From an uncultured Paraglaciecola sp. (lineage in GTDB: Bacteria > Pseudomonadota > Gammaproteobacteria > Enterobacterales > Alteromonadaceae), in NCBI GenBank assembly GCA_947498355.1, contig CANMKA010000002.1, forward strand, positions 62,001-126,000: a stretch of 64,000 bases of DNA, written 5' to 3'. The notes beneath the pieces were generated by a model. The model was given only the letters and a program-made list of their open reading frames with translations. It was not told the origin of the DNA and did not search any database. The position numbers and the translations under genes are program-made. How positions within the stretch are numbered: position 1 is the stretch's first letter; each line of letters begins with the position of its first letter. This document shows positions 8,783 through 18,354 of the stretch, one piece after another.

Positions 8783-10159
8783 ATTTCTCGTGTGATAGAC
8801 AAGGTAAAAGGCGCATTCAAAGGCAAAGCAGTTGAACCCTCATCTCAGCTCGTTGCTACTACTATTCCCCGCTCCGAACATCAAGTTTCAAGGCAGCATT
8901 TCAGTGAAAATGCGCTTAAAGTCCTATACCGTTTGCATAACAGTGGCTTTCAAGCATACCTAGTGGGTGGTTGTATCCGTGATGTGATGCTTGGTGCCGA
9001 GCCTAAAGACTTTGATGTGACTACAGATGCCACCCCAGAGCAGATCAAAGATCTATTTAGGAATTGCCGCTTGATCGGTCGTCGCTTTCGTCTAGCCCAC
9101 ATAGTATTTGGTAGAGAAATTATTGAGGTTGCAACCTTTAGAGGGCATCACGAAAGCACCGAAGAGGGAGAGTCTAAAGTCAGTAAACAAAGTAATGATG
9201 GGCAGCTGCTAAGAGACAATGTGTTTGGTAGCATAGAGGAAGATGCCCAGCGCCGTGACTTTACGATTAATGCTATGTACTACAACATCGCAGATTTTTC
9301 GATACGGGATTTTGCTGGTGGTATGCAGGCAATTGTCGACCGTAAGATTACCTTAATCGGCGATCCTGAAACACGCTATAAAGAAGACCCTGTGCGTATG
9401 CTCAGAGCGATACGTTTTGCGGTTAAATTAAACATGTCTATTAGCCCAGAAACGGCTAATCCAATAAAACAAATGGCGCCTTTATTGGCCAACATTCCCC
9501 CTGCTCGTTTGTTTGAAGAAGTATTAAAACTGCTACTATCGGGTCAAGGCCTAGAGACTTACCGTTTACTAAAAGAATACCACCTATTTGACTTATTGTT
9601 CCCGCAATTAGGGCCGCTTTTGAGTCAGCCTCAAAGTAAAGAAGTGAAATTCGTTGAGCAGGTGCTTACTAACACCGATAACCGTATAAATACGGGGCAA
9701 AGAGTAACACCTGCATTTATTTTTGCGGCATTTATGTGGTATCCGTTAGAGGAGCGTTGTCAGCAGCACATGACGGAAGGTGGACTCAATCATTTTGATG
9801 CGTTTAATTTGGCATTAAATGATGTCATGCATAGGCAAATCCAACGCATTATGATCCCTAAGCGTTTTAGTATTCCTATTCGCGAGATTTGGCAACTGCA
9901 AAATCGCCTACCCAAGCGTTATGGCAGAAGAGCTTATCAAATGCTCGAACATCCTAAGTTTCGGGCTGCCTATGACTTCTTGTTGCTTCGAGGTCAAATT
10001 GAGGGCGGTGAGCTATTTGAATTAGCTAATTGGTGGACAGACTTTCAAGAAGCCGACGAAAGTGGGCGAAAGCACATGCTAAAGGTTTTACGCGAGCAAG
10101 ACGGCGGGCCGCCTAGGCGACCTCGTCGACATCGAAAGAAACCTAAGACTTCATCATGA
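8780..10159 (+). CDS. pcnB: Poly(A) polymerase I, probable ATT start
   Basis: PcnB adds poly(A) tails to RNA 3' ends and so promotes mRNA and sRNA decay. The catalytic nucleotidyltransferase motif is LVGGCIRDVMLG with DFDVTTDA; the family segments FRNCRLIGRRFRLAHI and RRDFTINAMYYN follow, and the basic C-terminal tail (PPRRPRRHRKKPK) fits PAP I rather than a CCA enzyme. An in-frame GTG lies at 8792, but the only good ribosome-binding site (AGGAG, 8767-8771) is 20 bases from it. ATT at 8780 has an ideal 8-base spacing and gives (M)ISRVIDKV, which aligns with the AUU-initiated E. coli start (M)FTRVANF. Its stop overlaps folK by 4 bases. Confidence 0.93.
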   Translation: MISRVIDKVKGAFKGKAVEPSSQLVATTIPRSEHQVSRQHFSENALKVLYRLHNSGFQAYLVGGCIRDVMLGAEPKDFDVTTDATPEQIKDLFRNCRLIGRRFRLAHIVFGREIIEVATFRGHHESTEEGESKVSKQSNDGQLLRDNVFGSIEEDAQRRDFTINAMYYNIADFSIRDFAGGMQAIVDRKITLIGDPETRYKEDPVRMLRAIRFAVKLNMSISPETANPIKQMAPLLANIPPARLFEEVLKLLLSGQGLETYRLLKEYHLFDLLFPQLGPLLSQPQSKEVKFVEQVLTNTDNRINTGQRVTPAFIFAAFMWYPLEERCQQHMTEGGLNHFDAFNLALNDVMHRQIQRIMIPKRFSIPIREIWQLQNRLPKRYGRRAYQMLEHPKFRAAYDFLLLRGQIEGGELFELANWWTDFQEADESGRKHMLKVLREQDGGPPRRPRRHRKKPKTSS

Positions 10160-10641
10160 CACGGGTATACCTTGGCTTAGGAAGTAATATGTCTGAGCCT
10201 AGAGAGCAGATCCAATCTTCAGTCAAGGCGCTAGATCAACTGCCTCAGTCAAAAGTTATACAGTGTTCGCGTTACTATCAAAGCAAACCTATGGGGCCTC
10301 AAGACCAAGCCGATTATGTGAATGCAGTAGTCGCATTAGAGACGGAATTGTCAGCACAAAATTTGTTAACGCATACTCAAGCTGTCGAGCAAACCCATGG
10401 GCGAGTAAGAAAAGCCCATAGATGGGGACCAAGAACCTTAGACATTGATATTTTATTGTTTGGGCAACGGGTTTTGAGTACTCCAGAACTGACTATTCCT
10501 CATTATGGTATGAAAGAAAGAGAGTTTGTTCTCTATCCACTATTCGAGATTGCTGCTGACCTAGTGTTACCTGATGGTGAGTCGATTGCCGATTTGGTTG
10601 CGCTTTGCCCGAAAAATGGCTTAAGTGTGATGGAAAATTGA
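10156..10641 (+). CDS. folK: 2-amino-4-hydroxy-6-hydroxymethyldihydropteridine pyrophosphokinase
   Basis: FolK (HPPK) transfers pyrophosphate from ATP to 6-hydroxymethyl-7,8-dihydropterin in folate synthesis. The 161 residues begin TRVYLGLGSNMSEPREQI, and the signature RWGPRTLDIDILLFG carries the two Mg-binding aspartates. Its ATG overlaps the pcnB stop (ATGA), indicating translational coupling, and panB follows after 77 bases. The order pcnB-folK-panB-panC is a familiar gammaproteobacterial arrangement. Confidence 0.96.
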   Translation: MTRVYLGLGSNMSEPREQIQSSVKALDQLPQSKVIQCSRYYQSKPMGPQDQADYVNAVVALETELSAQNLLTHTQAVEQTHGRVRKAHRWGPRTLDIDILLFGQRVLSTPELTIPHYGMKEREFVLYPLFEIAADLVLPDGESIADLVALCPKNGLSVMEN

Positions 10642-10718
10642 GTCTTATTAAATACGTTAGCTAAAATGCTCAGTATTAGAATGTTATGTAGGCGTAGGCC
10701 TTATTTTGGAAAATATTT

Positions 10719-11513
10719 ATGAAAAAAGTCACCATATCAACTTTGCTTAACATGAAGCAGAGTCAGCAAAAAATTACGGCTTTAACAGCATACGATGCGA
10801 GTTTTGCTAAATTGTTCGATCAGCAAGGTGTAGATGTACTGCTAGTCGGTGATTCCTTAGGTATGGTGCTGAAGGGCGAAGACGATACATTGGGGGTGAC
10901 TGTTGACGAATTGGCATACCATACTCGCTCAACTAAAGCGGGAGTAGAACGCGCGTTTTTGATAGCCGATATGCCCTTTATGTCATATGCCAGTCCTGAG
11001 CAAGCATATCAAAATGCTGCGCTGCTTATGCAAGCAGGTGCGAATATGGTTAAGGTTGAGGGGGGGAGTTGGCTTCTCGAAACGATCGAAGGCCTTAATC
11101 AAAGAAGTGTACCCGTTTGTGGCCATTTAGGGTTAACCCCTCAATCAGTACATGTATTTGGTGGTTTTAAAGTGCAGGGCAGAGAGCAGGCGCAAGCACA
11201 AGCTTTGCTCAAACAAGCGCAAGAATTAGAACAGGCCGGTATTCAGTTATTGGTGCTCGAATGCGTGCCTTCAGATTTAGCCGAACAGATTTCTTCAGAA
11301 TTGAATATTCCCGTTATTGGTATAGGTGCTGGGGTCAACACGGATGGGCAAATTTTAGTGATGCACGATATGTTTGGTATAAGCGCTAATTATATGCCTA
11401 AGTTCTCTAAAAATTATCTGGTTGAAACCGGCGATATTCGTAAAGCTGTTAACGCTTACATTCAAGACGTTCAGCAAGGTGATTTTCCAACTGAACAGCA
11501 TAGCTTTAATTAA
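10719..11513 (+). CDS. panB: 3-methyl-2-oxobutanoate hydroxymethyltransferase
   Basis: PanB makes ketopantoate from 2-oxoisovalerate and methylene-tetrahydrofolate, the first step of pantothenate synthesis. The 264-residue TIM-barrel protein has the metal-binding region [20 protein letters not shown], the [12 protein letters not shown] region, and [20 protein letters not shown]. The length is exactly typical. panC starts 11 bases after its stop, so the two form an operon. Confidence 0.96.
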   Translation: MKKVTISTLLNMKQSQQKITALTAYDASFAKLFDQQGVDVLLVGDSLGMVLKGEDDTLGVTVDELAYHTRSTKAGVERAFLIADMPFMSYASPEQAYQNAALLMQAGANMVKVEGGSWLLETIEGLNQRSVPVCGHLGLTPQSVHVFGGFKVQGREQAQAQALLKQAQELEQAGIQLLVLECVPSDLAEQISSELNIPVIGIGAGVNTDGQILVMHDMFGISANYMPKFSKNYLVETGDIRKAVNAYIQDVQQGDFPTEQHSFN

Positions 11514-11524
11514 GACTGACGATT

Positions 11525-12376
11525 ATGAATATCATTAAAGGGGTATCTCAACTTAGAGAAGTAAGACGTGGTTGGCAGTTAGAGGGTAAAGTTATCGGGT
11601 TTGTTCCGACTATGGGTAACTTACACCAAGGCCACCTGAACCTTGTTCGAGAAGCAAAGAAGCACGCAGACGTTGTGGTGGTTTCAATTTTTGTTAACCC
11701 AATGCAGTTTGGGCCAGACGAGGATTTAGACGCTTATCCCAGAACCTTAGACAATGACGCCTCATTGCTAAACGCACTTGGGGTAGATGCAATTTTCTTA
11801 CCTAGCATAGATGATATTTATGCCAAAGGATTAGAGCAACAGACCTTTGTTGAAGTACCCGGTTTATCTTACATGATTTGCGGAGCGAGCCGGCCAGGAC
11901 ACTTTAGGGGCGTAGCAACAATCGTCTGTAAGTTATTCAATATGGTCCAGCCTAATTTGGCGTTTTTTGGTGAAAAGGATTTTCAGCAACTTCAGGTCAT
12001 TAAGGCTATGGTAGAAGACCTATCTATGAATCTAGAAGTGGTAGGTGTGCCTACTACCCGAGAAAATGATGGTTTGGCTATGAGCTCTAGAAATCAATAT
12101 TTGACTGACTCTGAGCGTAAGTTAGCGCCCACTTTATATGAAAAAATGCAGGCCTTATCTGCCGAAGTATTAGGCGGACGTCGAGATTTGACTAAACTTT
12201 TAGAAACCTATAAAAGTGAGTTGGCTGGCCTTGGCTTTAAGCCTGATTACTTAGAATTAAGGAATGCTCATACTTTGTTACAGCCAGGACATGAAGACAC
12301 TAAGTTAGTACTGTTGGCTGCGGCATTTTTAGGCAAGACACGACTAATAGACAACTTACAAATCTCTCTTGTTTAG
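11525..12376 (+). CDS. panC: Pantoate-beta-alanine ligase
   Basis: PanC joins pantoate and beta-alanine with ATP to give pantothenate. The 283-residue product has the HIGH-type motif [48 protein letters not shown] and the KMSKS-like SSRNQYL. The beta-alanine it needs probably comes from the convergent panP product next door, since panD is not in this cluster. Confidence 0.96.
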   Translation: MNIIKGVSQLREVRRGWQLEGKVIGFVPTMGNLHQGHLNLVREAKKHADVVVVSIFVNPMQFGPDEDLDAYPRTLDNDASLLNALGVDAIFLPSIDDIYAKGLEQQTFVEVPGLSYMICGASRPGHFRGVATIVCKLFNMVQPNLAFFGEKDFQQLQVIKAMVEDLSMNLEVVGVPTTRENDGLAMSSRNQYLTDSERKLAPTLYEKMQALSAEVLGGRRDLTKLLETYKSELAGLGFKPDYLELRNAHTLLQPGHEDTKLVLLAAAFLGKTRLIDNLQISLV

Positions 12377-12414
12377 GCTTATAGCCCCTAGGCACACTTA
12401 ACCTAAAGTCTTCC

Positions 12415-12450
12415 AACTAACAGTTAAAAATTAATTCTTAGCTGTTAGTT
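12415..12450. terminator. Inverted repeat between convergent panC and panP
   Basis: AACTAACAG (12415-12423) and CTGTTAGTT (12442-12450) can form a stem; the right arm overlaps the panP stop region. The AT-rich 18-base loop makes this a weak terminator candidate. Confidence 0.3.
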
Positions 12451-14048
12451 AGCCTTTTCCAAGTTCTACTTTCTTTCGCTAAAATCAGTTGCTCTTGAAG
12501 AATCCCGGTTAAATCGTTGTCTGTAGTCAATGGATTGGCTAATACCACTCTAAATACTGTAATTGACTGATTATCGTAACGCTCTACTTGTAGTCGAGTT
12601 CGCGACACAAATGACTTGCCCGCTTCTCGTTGTCTTTTTTGCGTTGCCACTGTGAGTTTATCGAGTTCAATATTGTTGGCGTGGGCAATTTTCGGAGATT
12701 TCTGGACCTTGGCTTGGTTGATTGCTGGATTAACTCTGTAAGTCAGTATTGATAGGGTTGGGGCAGACACCAATTCAAAGTCGGGATGATGATCAATCAT
12801 CTTGGCAAAGCGCTTGGCTTTTTCGATACTTTGATTAATGAGTAGTTCATATCCTTGACGGCCAAAAATATGCAAAGACGCATAGACCATCATAGCCATG
12901 CCGTTTCTTGAGCCCTCTAACGTGGTTGCCCCCAGATCTTTTGAACCTGCCCGTAAAATATATTGAGCATTATGCCTTACCGCATTGCTATCGTTAGGAT
13001 CTTTGAATAGCACCATGCCTGCGCCCATAGGCACGTACATTTGTTTGTGGGCATCAAGGGTAACAGAATCTGCATTCTCAATACCCTTTAATAACGGCGC
13101 ATATTGCTTAGAAAACATAGTCGCACCGCCCCATGCGGCATCCACATGGAAGTGGCATTTGAGTTCTTTTGCGACCTCTGCCAGTTCATCTAGAGGGTCA
13201 ATGTGACCGGTTTCAGTCGTGCCCGCAATGCCAACGATGGCTAAGAGTTTGTTGCCACTTTTTTGATATTGTTGACCTATCTCGAGTGTCTGTTCAGGAG
13301 ACAAAGTTTGTGCAGGACAGTCTAAAGTGAGCATTTGTTGGCGGCCTAGGCCAAGCACGTCAACGGCTTTAGATAACGAATAGTGAGCACGTTTAGACGC
13401 TATGATCCCCATTTTCTTATATCCATGATGGATCATGCCAGCAGCAACACCTTCTTGGGATATCCCTGCAAAGTCTGGTGTGGCTGGCAATGCTTTATTG
13501 CGAGCTACCCACAGGGCTGTGATGTTAGCTATGGTGCCGCCAGAACAAAATGCGCCTAATGCGTGGTTGGCGCTATGCAAATACGTGTCATAGAAATCCC
13601 CTGACTGGCGATATATTTGTTGGTGCATCATCCCGAGGACTTGTCTTTCTAAGGGGGTGAAGGCTTTAGAGGTTTCGATTTTGACCAAATTTTGATTTAG
13701 GCCAACAAGTAACTTAGCGAGAGGTAAATGAAAATAGGGAAGGGCAGACGTCATGTGCCCAATAAATGTAGGAGAATAGGTATTCACAGAGTTTGCAACT
13801 AGCTTCTCTAGCAATGCCTCTGCATGATCCGACACAAATTCAGGATGTTCTGGCACGAGATGAGAGGCGAAACTCTTTTCAATTTGCTCAAGAGAGTTCA
13901 CTTTAGTGACTACATGCTGAGATAAAAAGTCAGCAAGGTTGTCTGATAGGTGTTGCTCGATTTGCGCGAGTTTTGAACCCTTACCTTCGGGCATAGTAAA
14001 TACCCGACTTAAATGCGCTAGGCTGACTTCTGCTCCACCCACTATCAC
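12438..14048 (-). CDS. panP: PLP-dependent aspartate 1-decarboxylase PanP
   Basis: PanP is a group II PLP decarboxylase that makes beta-alanine from aspartate and replaces the pyruvoyl enzyme PanD in several Vibrio and Alteromonas relatives. The 536-residue protein has FHVDAAWGGATMFSK (the conserved HVDAAWGG of the family), the PLP lysine in DAHKQMYVPMGAG, and a glutamate-decarboxylase-like N-terminal helical part (NTYSPTFIGHMTSALP). The ORF begins at GTG (14046-14048), with a second GTG two codons on. It converges on panC; this linkage is the main reason for the PanP call over a generic aspartate/glutamate decarboxylase. Confidence 0.85.
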   Translation of the reverse strand: MIVGGAEVSLAHLSRVFTMPEGKGSKLAQIEQHLSDNLADFLSQHVVTKVNSLEQIEKSFASHLVPEHPEFVSDHAEALLEKLVANSVNTYSPTFIGHMTSALPYFHLPLAKLLVGLNQNLVKIETSKAFTPLERQVLGMMHQQIYRQSGDFYDTYLHSANHALGAFCSGGTIANITALWVARNKALPATPDFAGISQEGVAAGMIHHGYKKMGIIASKRAHYSLSKAVDVLGLGRQQMLTLDCPAQTLSPEQTLEIGQQYQKSGNKLLAIVGIAGTTETGHIDPLDELAEVAKELKCHFHVDAAWGGATMFSKQYAPLLKGIENADSVTLDAHKQMYVPMGAGMVLFKDPNDSNAVRHNAQYILRAGSKDLGATTLEGSRNGMAMMVYASLHIFGRQGYELLINQSIEKAKRFAKMIDHHPDFELVSAPTLSILTYRVNPAINQAKVQKSPKIAHANNIELDKLTVATQKRQREAGKSFVSRTRLQVERYDNQSITVFRVVLANPLTTDNDLTGILQEQLILAKESRTWKRLTNS

Positions 14049-14407
14049 TACCTCTTTGTTGAAGGGCGCTGATTTTACCTTAATTAGTATAAGAGACCAA
14101 CTTTAGCCCAAAAACTTACATAACCTTTGAATGAGAAGTTAGCGAACGTACTTAGCGTCTAAGCTAAACAGCCCTGACTTCTTAGTTAGGGTTCAGTGTG
14201 TTTTTCAAGTCAGGATATTAGGTATGGCACTGAAATATATAAACAAATTAGCCTTTATATATTATTATTTATAAATTGAGGCGGCTAACTCCAATGCAGG
14301 TTGGCATACGTCTACAAATAAGAATTCCTAGTTAAATTGGCGTCTAGAGTGGCTATTGTTAATGCTTTGTTATATTTTAAAAGTCTGCTTTTAAGAGGCT
14401 TAGTGTA
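14049..14407. other. Divergent intergenic region panP / EAL gene
   Basis: These 359 bases separate the divergent panP and EAL genes. They are AT-rich, contain a run of near-palindromic AT repeats around 14252-14275, and must carry both promoters. No gene or RNA is recognisable. Confidence 0.45.
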
Positions 14408-15118
14408 ATGCAAGTAGCTGAAGTTACTGAACAATTTAATATTGATAACGTAGTGCCGTTTTTTCAACCTATCATGGATTTAAATCACAATGCCGTGGCT
14501 AGCTATGAGTGTTTAGCGAGGTTAATATCGTTTGAGCAAAGGGCGTTTCTCCCGAGTGATTTTTTACATCTAATCGAGCGCAAAGATTTAGCTGCTGAAT
14601 TAACCCAAACTATTTTCAATCGTAGTGCAAATTACTTTAGGCACATTAATACGGCGTGGAACGTTAATGTTAGCTTGAGCGATATGTCGGATGTGGGCAT
14701 TGCGAATTTCTTTAAAGCTCAGGTCTCTCAATACCCTAATCCTCAACGTATTTCGATTGAAGTGACGGCGGCTAGTGCTTTGCACAATAAGCAGGTTTTT
14801 GAGGCCTTCAGTACCATGTGCTTCGAACTGGGAATGAAAGTTGTGATTGATCATTTATCAGGTCAATTAGACGAGATTGAATATTTGTTGTCATTCCCTA
14901 TTTCCGCGATGAAACTATCTGCCCAGCTATTTGTTGATGCTGCCCATGATACCGACCTTGAGCACAATTTAATCAGCTACTTAGCCTTGGCTAAAATGAA
15001 GGGGGTTTTAGCTATTGCTGAACATGTTGAAAACCAAAAGATGTTGTCATGTCTAACCAAGTTTAATGTGAGCTATGCTCAGGGATTTTATTTTAGTCAA
15101 CCAAAGGCCGCAGTGTAA
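14408..15118 (+). CDS. EAL-domain protein with degenerate active site
   Basis: The 236-residue protein is a stand-alone EAL domain with no sensor, membrane or GGDEF part. It retains E34 (in ECLAR, replacing the EALLR motif), N88 (NVSLSD), E118 (IEVT), K169 and E205, and ends with QGFYFSQP. The metal-binding DDFG motif is changed to D148-H149 (IDHLSG), and the following KxD is KLS, so catalytic c-di-GMP hydrolysis is doubtful. It could be a c-di-GMP-binding or protein-interaction regulator. It stands alone between panP and a TrmB-like gene. Confidence 0.8.
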   Translation: MQVAEVTEQFNIDNVVPFFQPIMDLNHNAVASYECLARLISFEQRAFLPSDFLHLIERKDLAAELTQTIFNRSANYFRHINTAWNVNVSLSDMSDVGIANFFKAQVSQYPNPQRISIEVTAASALHNKQVFEAFSTMCFELGMKVVIDHLSGQLDEIEYLLSFPISAMKLSAQLFVDAAHDTDLEHNLISYLALAKMKGVLAIAEHVENQKMLSCLTKFNVSYAQGFYFSQPKAAV

Positions 15119-15135
15119 GCCTAGCATCAATATGC

Positions 15136-15813
15136 TTAGGCCTTGTTTAAATCTGCCACTAATCGCCAACTTGTTTGTCCACTCTGCCAATATTTTCGCT
15201 CAAAAGGGGTTATTGCTGGAAGTAGCTGGTATGGCTCAACGTGACTAGCATAGTTAGCAATCGTAAGGGCCATAGAAAACTCTTGTATGTATAACGGCCA
15301 ATTGCTTCTGACTTCTAATATCCCACCTAATTGCAAAATTGAGGGAAACGCAGAAGAGGCGTGCCAACGCTTTTGTAATTGTGACGATTTAGGATAAGGG
15401 TTGGGATACAGTAAGTAGTGCTTATATAAAGAAATATTTTCAAGAATTAATAGTCTTAAAAAGTCATTGAGGTCGGCACGGATCACTAAGTAATTTTGTA
15501 CATCAGCTGCATAGCTTGCATGTTTATTAGTGCGCATTTCAGACTTGTCTATGCCTATCACTTTACAATCCGGATGAGCATGGGCAATGCTTGCTGTACT
15601 CTCACCCACACCGCAGCATGAGTCTAGGATAATTTTACCTTGCCAACCATCAAGCCAATACATGACATGTTTAAACGCGTCTAGGGTGTGTTCTGAAAAT
15701 GGCTTCTGAGTAGGCTTAGTCAAATGCTTAGTCACGACCTTGGATAGTTGATCGTGAGGGGCATCTTGATTGGTACTAATTGCGCGTGCAGGTTGTTCTG
15801 ATTTTGTAGACAT
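15136..15813 (-). CDS. TrmB-like SAM-dependent methyltransferase
   Basis: The 225-residue protein has a Rossmann-fold SAM motif (IILDSCCGVGESTASIA), an acidic loop (VIGIDKSEMR) and YPNPYPKSSQLQKRWH, the diagnostic loop of TrmB-type tRNA (guanine-46-N7) methyltransferases (usual form FPDPWPKKRHHKRR). The SCCG motif and the NPYP/KRWH variants differ from canonical TrmB, so it may be a paralogue with another RNA substrate. The N-terminus is polar. Its start abuts the stop of the ABC permease (15813), suggesting one operon with the yadGH-like genes. Confidence 0.7.
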   Translation of the reverse strand: MSTKSEQPARAISTNQDAPHDQLSKVVTKHLTKPTQKPFSEHTLDAFKHVMYWLDGWQGKIILDSCCGVGESTASIAHAHPDCKVIGIDKSEMRTNKHASYAADVQNYLVIRADLNDFLRLLILENISLYKHYLLYPNPYPKSSQLQKRWHASSAFPSILQLGGILEVRSNWPLYIQEFSMALTIANYASHVEPYQLLPAITPFERKYWQSGQTSWRLVADLNKA

Positions 15814-16583
15814 TAGCTTCTAATACCCACACCGCGTTTAATCAATGAATAGGCAAAGCCTAAGAGTAAAATATTAAAGCCTACCAGTAGACCAAGAGAC
15901 ATAAAATGATTCACGTCTGAGCTTCCTAAAAAACCATATCTGAAGCCGTTGACCATATATACAACAGGATTCAGTTTACTAACGTTTTGCCAGAATTCGG
16001 GAAGCAAAGATAAAGAATAAAATACACCGCCTAGGTAGGTGAGGGGGGTCAATACAAAAGTGGGAATAATGCTAATGTCGTCAAATGAGTTGGCATAGAT
16101 TGCATTGATTAATCCGGCTGTCGAAAATAAGACCGCAGTAAGTAAAAGCGTAATAACTATCATTGGCAAACTGTGAATTTTAATATCCACAAATAACAAA
16201 GATACACATGTAACAATAAATCCTATTAGTAAGGCCCGTGCCACACCGCCACCCACGAATCCCGCAATAATTATCCAGTTCGATACAGGTGCAACCAATA
16301 ACTCTTCAACATTACGCTGAAATTTAGCGCTATAAAACGAAGATGAAACATTGGCGTAAGAGTTGGTGATCACAGACATCATAATCAACCCAGGAACAAT
16401 AAATTCCATATAGCTGAATTCACCCATTTGCCCAATTTTGCTGCCAATTAGATTGCCAAAGATAACAAAGTATAAGGACATAGTAATGGCAGGAGGGATT
16501 AACGTTTGTATCCAAATACGCAAAAAACGCTGACATTCTTTTCGCCATATAGTTAGTAAAGCGATGGCGCTTAAGTTAGTCAT
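15813..16583 (-). CDS. yadH: ABC-2 type transporter permease (YadH-like)
   Basis: This is the membrane subunit of an ABC-2 exporter. The product (about 256 residues from the ATG at 16581-16583, MTNLSAIALLTIWRKE) has six predicted membrane segments. It is very similar to E. coli YadH in blocks such as QTLIPPAITMSLYFVIFGNLIG, YMEFIVPGLIMMSVITNSYA, KFQRNVEELLVAPV and TFVLTPLTYLGGVFYSL. The start overlaps the end of the ATPase gene by 8 bases. The exported substrate is not established for this family. Confidence 0.9.
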   Translation of the reverse strand: MTNLSAIALLTIWRKECQRFLRIWIQTLIPPAITMSLYFVIFGNLIGSKIGQMGEFSYMEFIVPGLIMMSVITNSYANVSSSFYSAKFQRNVEELLVAPVSNWIIIAGFVGGGVARALLIGFIVTCVSLLFVDIKIHSLPMIVITLLLTAVLFSTAGLINAIYANSFDDISIIPTFVLTPLTYLGGVFYSLSLLPEFWQNVSKLNPVVYMVNGFRYGFLGSSDVNHFMSLGLLVGFNILLLGFAYSLIKRGVGIRS

Positions 16584-17526
16584 TATGAATTTCCTTGTGG
16601 TCTTTATGTTCAGAGTTGCGGCCGGATTCCACCATACGTACAAAGAGTTCTTCTAGTCTATTAGATTTGTTACGCATGCTTAACACCTTAACATTCTTAT
16701 TACTAAGCTGTTCAAAGACTGCGTTTAGGCAAGAGTCTTTGGCAATATCAACCTCTAAGGTGTGCGGGTCTACTAGGCGGTAGTCAAAGCCCTCTAAACT
16801 TAAAGAATCAGTATTCTCAGCTAGGTCAAGTATAAAGGTTTCAATATTAAGGGTAGCAAGTATCGATTTCATACTGGTATTTTGGACAATCGTCCCTTTA
16901 TCTATAATGGCCACATTTTTACATAAACTTTCGGCTTCTTCTAAATAATGGGTAGTCAAAATGATAGTGACGCCTTGCTTGTTTAAATCCTCTAAAAATG
17001 TCCACATAGAACGACGAATTTCTATATCTACACCAGCTGTGGGCTCATCTAAAATAAGGATTTTTGGCTCGTGCATCAAGGCTCGCGCAATCATTAGACG
17101 GCGTTTCATACCACCCGATAGCTGACGCGCTTGAGTGTGTCTTTTGTCCCATAAATCCAACTGCTTTAGGTATTTTTCTGCTCTTGGAATGGCCTGCTTT
17201 TTAGATACCCCATAATAACCAGCTTGATTCAGCATGATTTGCCAAACTTGTTCGAACTGATTGAAGTTAAACTCTTGAGGAACCAGTCCTATGCAAGATT
17301 TTGCTTCGATAGACTGAGTATTAAGGTCAAAATCGAACACTTTTACTGAACCAGAACTGCTGTTTACTAAAGAGCAAATGATACCGATCGTTGTCGATTT
17401 TCCTGCTCCGTTTGGGCCAAGTAAGGCGAAAAAATCTCCTTGTTGCACAGACAAATCAATTCCCTTTAAAGCTTGGGTACCACCTTTGTATGTTTTGGTT
17501 AACTCGCTGATTTGTAATGCGTACAT
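16576..17526 (-). CDS. yadG: ABC transporter ATP-binding protein (YadG-like)
   Basis: The 316-residue ATPase carries Walker A (GPNGAGKST), the signature LSGGMKRRLMIARAL, Walker B (LILDEPTAGVD) and the H-loop (TTHYLEEAE). An extended C-terminal part of about 90 residues is typical of DrrA/NodI-like exporters. It is first in an apparent three-gene unit with the YadH-like permease and the TrmB-like gene. Family assignment is firm; the transported substrate is unknown. Confidence 0.9.
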   Translation of the reverse strand: MYALQISELTKTYKGGTQALKGIDLSVQQGDFFALLGPNGAGKSTTIGIICSLVNSSSGSVKVFDFDLNTQSIEAKSCIGLVPQEFNFNQFEQVWQIMLNQAGYYGVSKKQAIPRAEKYLKQLDLWDKRHTQARQLSGGMKRRLMIARALMHEPKILILDEPTAGVDIEIRRSMWTFLEDLNKQGVTIILTTHYLEEAESLCKNVAIIDKGTIVQNTSMKSILATLNIETFILDLAENTDSLSLEGFDYRLVDPHTLEVDIAKDSCLNAVFEQLSNKNVKVLSMRNKSNRLEELFVRMVESGRNSEHKDHKEIHND

Positions 17527-18354
17527 TTATGAGACCTGTATGGCTATAAAGAAGGACCGAGAGAAAAAATAGAAACGTGTTAAGCGACTAGCTAAGATCA
17601 CGAACTAAGAATATAAAGGCTGAAGATAAAAATACAAGCTTTCGTCATGAGCTTACACTAACTAAAGGGTTCTATTATCGTTATTCGTATCGTTTTCAGA
17701 TGTTATGTTTGAGGTATTTCATGAACGCATATTCTCAACATGAATTTCATTTCAGAATTAGCCCGGTTGGGATCTTCCTCCTATACCAACATGATTAATT
17801 CAGCCATTCATAAGATTAACCCTGATTTATTTTTTTGGCGTAAAATTATCGATAATAGCTTTTGTGATATGTGAACTCTAATCTAAAAACGGAGAGTGAA
17901 TCAGGCCTAATCTTGGATTTACCATGAGGCTCAGACATGACTTAAGGTTAATTAATAATGACGCTAATCTCCAGCTTTAAGACTAAGTAGAGGCCACTTA
18001 GCTCTGACAGATAAAAGACTACTCGAATAAAATAAAACATATGGATGTGTGTAAGTGTTTACATTCGGTATAAAAAGCTGCTTAATTTCGTATGTGAAAT
18101 AGTTAATATGATCAATGACCGCTCTAACTAAAAAATATTCAGTGGATAGATATAGGCTTTAGCTACCTCTATGATCATAGCTTTAATGCTGTGTTTAATT
18201 GTCATTGACGCAGCGACGGTTCAGTAGAGTGTTTTGATTAGATAGGTTAGTAAAAACACTGTTTAGCACCGTTGATGTGGTTTTTTGATTCGTAGTCAGC
18301 GCTGAGTTTAACAGAATAGATATTCTACTACTTGGTTAGGGCAGGCTTTATGCG
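17527..18354. other. Long gene-poor stretch upstream of yadG
   Basis: About 830 bases with no credible coding frame, tRNA or rRNA on either strand. It holds the yadG promoter and AT-rich sequence with scattered stop codons. Together with the decayed frame at 18355-18618 it makes the longest non-coding interval in the core part of the window. I see no repeat family here. Confidence 0.5.

Noticed and set aside
12415-12450. The panC/panP inverted repeat as a riboswitch.
   Set aside because: It is a simple AT-rich stem at convergent 3' ends, not upstream of a coding start.
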